A stretch of 64,000 bases of DNA from Blepharisma japonicum (Eukaryota; Ciliophora; Heterotrichea; Heterotrichida; Blepharismidae). The stretch lies in the NCBI GenBank assembly GCA_949751835.1, contig CATKHK010000077.1, positions 150,363 to 214,362 of the forward strand, read 5' to 3'. A model generated the notes under the pieces. That model had not been told where the DNA came from and ran no database searches. It saw only the letters and a program-made list of their open reading frames with translations. Shown here piece after piece: positions 58,328-64,000 of the stretch. Positions within the stretch are counted from its first letter, which is position 1; each line of letters begins with the position of its first letter. The position numbers and the translations under genes are program-made.

Positions 58328-59422
58328 CTAAATTGTTTTGATCTTTCGAATTTTCTTTTCTTTTAAATCAAACTCATACAAATCATAATTATAATAAGCA
58401 AAATAAACTTTATTTTGCCATAATGCTCTAAATCCAATAATATCAGCTATTTCTGTGCCCGAACTTCCTATTGTCCTCCAGTCTTTCCATTCATGATTAC
58501 TTTCATAAATATTGCCAGATAATTCTATCAAATAATAGTTCTTTTTATTCCCACATACAATTTTATTGTAATTTGCTTGAACGTTATGCAGCTCAGAGTA
58601 ACTATTTTGAATGATATCATAACAATAGATTTTTGAATTCTCTCTTCCTGATAGTAATATTTTATTTTTCTTGCATATGCAAGATGTAAATATAGACGGA
58701 ACTGGCAGATTATTTAAATTTTCCCACTTATTTTTTGCAACATCATAACTAAAAGCATTGCTTACAAGCCCGCTTATATTACGTCCTCCAAATATATAGA
58801 CACGATTCTTATAGTAAATCGAGCCAGAAAGTCCTAAAGCAAAAGGAGCAGTTGCTACTTGGCTTACATTATTATTTGAATCAATAATAAATGCAGCATT
58901 TGAAGGAGGTGAGTTTCCATAGCAAAAAATTGAATTTACAGGAATTAAGCACATTGATATGTACCGATTTTTTGAGCTATCTAATGAAATATTGAATTCA
59001 GTTGACGAGTAACTATTATTTAAATCTGTTTTTACAATTTTCATTGTGTTATCTCGAAACACTGTTAAGTGACTTGATTCAACTTTATTTTTAGTAATCT
59101 TTCCTTTATCATTTATATAATAATTTGATTCTCCAAAAAGCTTTAAAAAATCTTTAAGTTTTTCTATTGATCCTTCTGGCTCTAATACCAAAATGCCATT
59201 AATTTTATTGTTGTCTACCTTCGAAACAATTTCTAGTGAATTGATATGAGAAATTAATTCACAATGTTTTTGAATGTCTTCTTCAAAAGAATTCAATGTG
59301 ATTTTTATTTTTTCATTGAGTAGTTTAATTTGCATTGATAAGTCAGAAATAGTTTTTCTTCTAAACTCATACAAATTTTCTAACGATTTGTGAAGATGAT
59401 CAATAATGGTTTTCTTTGTCAT
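58328..59422 (-). CDS. BK24: kelch protein lacking the zinc finger, 364 aa
   Basis: Open from ATG 59422 (MTKKTIIDHLHKSLENLYEF) to TAG 58328 with every conserved Trp written TGG. The part before SPNPMTKK, which in other members holds the zinc finger, is missing. The BK25 stop codon lies only about 35 bp upstream, so a deletion fused the two genes head to tail and also removed the promoter. The coiled coil and whole propeller are intact (YYKNRVYIFGG, LSGRENSKIYCYD). It may be a 5'-truncated pseudogene or a zinc-finger-free protein. Confidence 0.7.
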   Translation of the reverse strand: MTKKTIIDHLHKSLENLYEFRRKTISDLSMQIKLLNEKIKITLNSFEEDIQKHCELISHINSLEIVSKVDNNKINGILVLEPEGSIEKLKDFLKLFGESNYYINDKGKITKNKVESSHLTVFRDNTMKIVKTDLNNSYSSTEFNISLDSSKNRYISMCLIPVNSIFCYGNSPPSNAAFIIDSNNNVSQVATAPFALGLSGSIYYKNRVYIFGGRNISGLVSNAFSYDVAKNKWENLNNLPVPSIFTSCICKKNKILLSGRENSKIYCYDIIQNSYSELHNVQANYNKIVCGNKKNYYLIELSGNIYESNHEWKDWRTIGSSGTEIADIIGFRALWQNKVYFAYYNYDLYEFDLKEKKIRKIKTI

Positions 59423-59457
59423 TGGATTTGGTGAAATTGCTAATAGTGAATTTTAAG

Positions 59458-60710
59458 TTAAATTGTTTTAATCTTTTGAATTTTCTTTTCTTTTAAATCA
59501 AACTCATACAAATTATAATTCTGTAAAACAAAATAAAATTTATTTTGCCGCAATGCTTTAATTCCAATTATATTAACATTTTCTATGCCCGAACTCCCTA
59601 TCGTACACCAGACTTTTCATTCATAATTGCTTTCATAAATATTACCACCTGCTTCTATTTATTTTTATTCCCACATATAATTTTCCTGTAGTTTACTTGG
59701 ACATTATGTAATTCATAGTAACTATTTTGAATGATATTATAACAATAGATTTTTGAATGATGACATCCTGACAGTAAAATTTTATTTTCCCTGCAAATGC
59801 AAGATGTATATGCAGATGGATCTGGCAGATTGTTTAAGTTTTCCCATTTATTCTTTGCTAAATCATAATAGAATGCTGTGGCAAGGTATGCACCACCACT
59901 ATATCCTCCAAATATATAGACACGCTTCTTATAATAAATCGAGCCAGAAAGTCCTAAAGCTACTGGAACAGTATCTACTTGGTTTACTTTGTTATTTAAA
60001 TCAATAATAAATGCAGTATTTGAAAGAGTTGAATAATTTCCAAAGCAAAAAATTGAATTTTCAGGGATTGAGCACATTGTTATTAAATTGCTTTTTGAGC
60101 TATCTAATGAGATATTGAATTCAGCTGACGAATAATTATTATTTAAGTCTGTTTTTACAATTTTCATTGTGTTATTTCGAAATAATACAATTTGACTTGA
60201 CCCAACTTTACTTATTTTTTTAGTTACTTTTCCTTTATCATCTATAAAAACCTTTGATTCAACAAAAAGATCTAACAAATCTTTAAGTTTTTCTACTGAA
60301 TCTTCTAGCTCCAATGCCAAAATGTCATTGATTTTATTATGGTCTACTTTCGATATGATTTCCAATTAATTTATTTCAGAAATTAATTCATAGTGTTTTT
60401 GAATGGCTTCCTCAAAAGAATTGAGTGTAATTTTCATTTTTTCGTTGAGAAGTTTAATCTGCACTGATAAATCAGAAATAGTTTTTCTTCTAAACTTATA
60501 AAAACCCTCTAACGATTTGTGAAGATGATTAATAAGGGCTTTCTTTGTTATTGGATTTGGTAAAATTGTTAAAGATTCAGGATGATGCCCTGATTTAGAT
60601 ATGGTCATAAGATGAACAACAATGTGCAGACAGCACGAATAAATTGGAGGGTTTGAGCATGGGCATATAAATTGCACTTTGTCTTTACATTGATCTTTTC
60701 AGCATTCCAT
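59458..60710 (-). pseudogene. BK25: B-box/kelch copy with a nonsense codon and deletion
   Basis: Starts MECWKDQCKDKVQFICPC at 60710. A true TAA at 60366 replaces the Gln codon found in BK27 and BK28 (EINQLE). A later short deletion near 59,660 (in GNKKNYYLIE) shifts the frame. The final stop TAA is at 59458. Two single-gene halves look open on their own, but a full product is not possible. Confidence 0.8.
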
Positions 60711-61145
60711 TTTATTTTATAGAGTCTCAATATATTTTAAATCGAATTTGCAAAAATAAAGAAATGCCTACAAATTGGCATTAAACAATGAGAATGCTAT
60801 AGAAAGTTATACGAAATAGCTAATATTATCATAAAAATAACTTCTTAAATAAATTCTACCTTTTGAGTTTAAACTTTTTTATATTTTTATTGACTTCTGA
60901 TTCTATTACATACGCATTTTTATAAATCCCGCGTGCAATTTATCTTCACATTCCGATAGTGTATTATACAATTCAATATAATTATTTTTGAATAAGACTA
61001 TAATATAATAGATCTTTAAGCGCTTTCTGCTAGATCCCAATATTTTATTATTTTTGGCAATGCATAATGCAGATATAGATTAAAATGGCAGAGCTTCTAG
61101 GCTTACACATTTATTCTCTGATAAATAATATAGTTAATATAGAAG
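60711..61145 (-). pseudogene. Spacer with a decayed BK propeller fragment (BK26)
   Basis: Between 60,896 and 61,130 the sequence resembles the ESxAYVIE to NPLPxxS part of the propeller genes (TGATTCTATTACATACGCATT, TTTATTATTTTTGGCAATGCA) but is heavily mutated. The remaining bases, upstream of BK25, are closely similar to 62,403-62,580 upstream of BK27. Confidence 0.6.
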
Positions 61146-62402
61146 TTAAATTGTTTTAATCTTTTGAATTTTCTTTTCTTTTAAATCAAACTCAAACAAA
61201 TTATAATTGTTTAAAGCAAAATAAACTTTATTTTGCCATAATGCTCTAAATCCAATAAAATTAGTATTTTCTATGCCCGAGCTTCTTATTGTACACCAGA
61301 CGTTCCATTCATGATTGCTTTCATAAATATTGCCACCTGTTTCTATCAAATAATAGTTTTTTTTATTCCCACATACAATTTTAATTAAGTTTACTTGGAC
61401 ATTATGCAGCTCAGAGTAACTCTTTTGAATGATATCATAACAATAAATTTTAGAATGTCCAAATCCTGATAGTAAAATTTTATTTTTCTTGCAAATGCAA
61501 GATATAAAATGAGACGGAGCTGGCATACTATTTAAGTTTTCCCATTTATTCTTTGCTAAATCATAACTTAAAACATTGTTTACATGCGTGTTTGTATATC
61601 CTCCAAATATATAGATATAATTCTTATAATAAATAGGGCCAGAAATCATTAAGGCTAAAGGAGCAGGAGCTAATTGTTTTATTTTATTATTCGAATCAAT
61701 AATAAATGCAGTATTTGAAGGGGTTGATCAATTTCCATAGCAAAAAATTGAATTTCCAGGGATTAAACACATTGATATATGTATACTTTTTACACTATCT
61801 AATGAGATATTGAATTCGGTTGACACATTAATATTATTTAAGTCTGTTTTCACAATCTTCATTGTGTTATTTCGAAACACTATAAATTGACTGGATTCAC
61901 CTTTACTTATTTTAGCTATTTTTCCTTTATCATCTACGAGGAACTTTGATTCACTAAAAATATCTAAAAAATCTTTAAGTTTTTTTATTGATTCTTCTGG
62001 CTCCAATACCAAAAGGTCATAAACTTTATTATTGTCTACTTTCGATATGATTTCCAATTGATTTATTTCAGAAATCAATTCTCAGTGTTTTTGAATGGCT
62101 TCTTCAAAAGAATTCAGCGTAACTTTTAGTTTTTCATTAAGAAGTGCAATTTGCTTTGATAAGTCAGAAATAGTTTTTCTTCTAAACTCATACAGACTTT
62201 CTAACGATTTATGAAGATGATCAATAAGAGCTTTTTTTGTAATTGGATTTGGTGAAATTGTTAAAGATTCAGGATGATGCCCTGATTTAGATATGATCAT
62301 AAGATGAGCAGCAATGTGCAGACAGCACGAATAAATTGGAGGATTTAAGCATGGGCATATAAATTGCACTTTGTCTTTACATTGATCTTTTCAGCATTCC
62401 AT
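61146..62402 (-). CDS. BK27: B-box-like zinc finger/kelch protein, intact, 418 aa
   Basis: Starts MECWKDQCKDKVQFICPC at 62402 and ends in TAA at 61146, with TGA read as Trp at residue 4, QKHWELIS (62082) and GNWSTPS (61728). In BK28 and others these last sites are Tyr or His codons, so the Trp are substitutions. Zinc ligands: CCLHIAAHLM gives C26, H29 and H33. The propeller sites ENKW and HEW use TGG. Confidence 0.8.
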
Positions 62403-62782
62403 TTTATTTTTATAGAATCTCAACATATTTTAAAATGAATTTGCAAAAATAAAGAAATGCCTACAAATTGGCATTAAACAATGAGGATGCTATAGAAAGT
62501 TATATGAAATATCTAATATTATCATAAAAAAAATTCTTAAATAAATCCTGCCTTTGGAGTTTAAACTTTTTTATATTTTTATTGACGTCTTAATATTAAA
62601 TAAATAAATGATCTTTCTATATTGATCTCTTAATATAGTTCAAGCCTCGTTTTTGGCTCAAGCTATATCAGGTCTTGATTTTTAAGTGAATAAACAAGTT
62701 TATATTTAGATAGCAAAAGCAACTGTAACACTTGAAAGTTTAGCTTAAATTTAATATATAAATAATATAGTTAATATAGAAG
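62403..62782. other. Spacer between BK27 and BK28
   Basis: About 380 bp; its first 180 bp are nearly the same as those upstream of BK25, showing that BK25 and BK27 are duplicates including promoter DNA. No gene is seen. Confidence 0.45.
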
Positions 62783-63880
62783 TTAAATTGTTTTAATCAT
62801 TTGAATTTTCTTTTCTTTTAAATCAAACTCATACAAATTATAATTGCAAAAAGCAAAATAAACTTTATTTTGCCACAATGGTTTAAATCCAATAAAATTA
62901 GTATTTTCTGTACCCGAACTTCCTATTGTCCTCCAGTCTTTTCATTCATGATTGCTTTCATAAATATTGCCACCTGTTTCTATCAAATAATAGTTCTTTT
63001 TATTCCCACATACAATTTTATTATAGTTTATTTGAACGTTATGCAGCTCAGAGTAACTCTTTTGAATGATGTCATAACAATAGATTTTAGAATGCCCATA
63101 TCCTGATAGTAAAATTTTATTTTTCTTGCAAATGCAAGATGTAAAATAAGACGGAGCTGGCATACTATTTAAGTTTTCCCATTTATTGTTTGCTAAATCA
63201 TAACTCAAAACATTGTTTACAGGCCCACTTGTTCATCCTCCGAATATATAGATATAATTCTTATAATAAATCGAGCCAGAAACCATTATGGCTAAAGGAG
63301 CAGTGGCTAATTGGTTTACTTTATTATTCGAATCAATAATAAATGCAGTATTTGAAGGGGTTGAGTGATTTCCATAGCAAAAAATTGAATTTCCAGGGAT
63401 TAAACACATTGATATATACTGACTTTTTACACTATCTAATAAGATATTGAATTCAGTTGACGCATTAATATTATTTAAGTCTGTTTTCACAATCTTCATT
63501 GTGTTATTTCGAAACACTATAAATTGACTGGATTCAGCTTTACTTATTTTAGCTATTTTTCCTTTATCATCTATGAGGAACTTTGATTCACTAAAAATAT
63601 CTAAAAAATCTTTAAGTTTTTCTATTGATTCTTCTGGCTCCAATACCAAAAGGTCACAAACTTTATTATTGTCTACTTTCGATATGATTTCCAATTGATT
63701 TATTTCAGAAATCAATTCTCAGTGTTTTTGAATGGCTTCTTCAAAAGAATTTAGCGTAACTTTTATTTTTTCATTAAGAAGTGTTATTTGCATTGATAAG
63801 TCAGAAATAGTTTTTCTTCTAAACTCATACAGACTTATTAACGATTTATGAAGATGATCAATAAGAGCTTTTTTTGTCAT
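62783..63880 (-). CDS. BK28: kelch protein with disrupted N-terminus, 365 aa from the first ATG
   Basis: Open from ATG 63880 (MTKKALIDHLHKSL) to TAA 62783, with TGA as Trp at QKHW (63719), FGGW (63233) and NHEW (62942). Upstream the frame continues to a TAA at 63,977 but the sequence (YTCHLPGDLEKYIFHFY) only faintly recalls the zinc finger and lacks its Cys/His pattern. So the N-terminal domain is lost or mutated, as in BK24. The propeller (YYKNYIYIFGG, LSGYGHSKIYCYD) is complete. Confidence 0.7.
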
Positions 63881-64000
63881 TGGATTCGATAAAATCGTTA
63901 ATAGACTTGATTTATAAAAATGAAATATATATTTTTCTAAGTCTCCAGGCAAATGGCAAGTATAATTTATTTTAATTTATAGCAGTCTTTGTTCATCTTT

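Noticed and set aside
1-64000. tRNA, rRNA or telomeric repeats
   Set aside because: I saw no convincing tRNA fold, rRNA stretch or telomere repeat by eye; a scan with a tRNA finder would be needed to exclude tRNAs.

Overview
The window is AT-rich nuclear DNA from a ciliate, most likely a heterotrich of the Blepharisma type. Two observations support this. (1) UGA is read as tryptophan. At the same alignment column of a repeated gene family some copies have TGG and others TGA, and confident stop codons are only TAA or TAG. (2) A U1A/U2B''-type gene is interrupted by a 15-nt GT..AG intron, and ultra-short introns of this size are known from heterotrichs. Species assignment is inference.

Left part (1-9.4 kb): compact ordinary genes. 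These are the tail of a clathrin/AP2-binding adaptor-like protein (+), a U1A/U2B'' snRNP protein with a 15-nt intron (+), a hypothetical protein (-), the AP-2 mu subunit (-), a syntaxin-5-like SNARE split over two reading frames (-), a large multi-domain adenylate-kinase-like protein (-), and an unknown basic protein with an in-frame TGA (+).

Right part (9.4-64 kb): a very large array of one gene family, here called BK, all on the minus strand. The plan is an N-terminal 8-ligand B-box-like zinc finger, a coiled coil and a C-terminal kelch-type propeller, about 410-423 residues and without introns. I count 14 full-length intact copies (BK1, 2, 3, 7, 9, 10, 13, 14, 15, 17, 18, 19, 23, 27), one nearly intact copy (BK21), two open copies lacking the zinc finger (BK24, BK28), and about ten pseudogenes or fragments. 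From 15.4 to 41.6 kb the array is built of three tandem segmental units. Each carries the order: decayed BK3-like piece, repeat R3, a BK gene, repeat R1, one or two BK genes, repeat R2.

The array has captured foreign gene pieces. One BK gene is split by about 2.67 kb that holds a decayed TPR-SET gene and the FHA-plus-tail part of a kinesin-3. The kinesin part is fused in frame to the BK zinc finger, giving an open 649-residue chimeric gene. The TPR part carries a 50-bp palindromic, TA-bounded element whose exact removal restores the local frame; a related hairpin lies at 37.6 kb. A decayed ISWI remodeller fragment (41.6-42.6 kb, +) and a decayed non-LTR retrotransposon with zinc knuckle and reverse transcriptase motifs (53.2-56.1 kb, -) complete the picture. 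Overall this looks like a fast-evolving tandem family that grows by segmental duplication, loses members by frameshift and makes new fusions.
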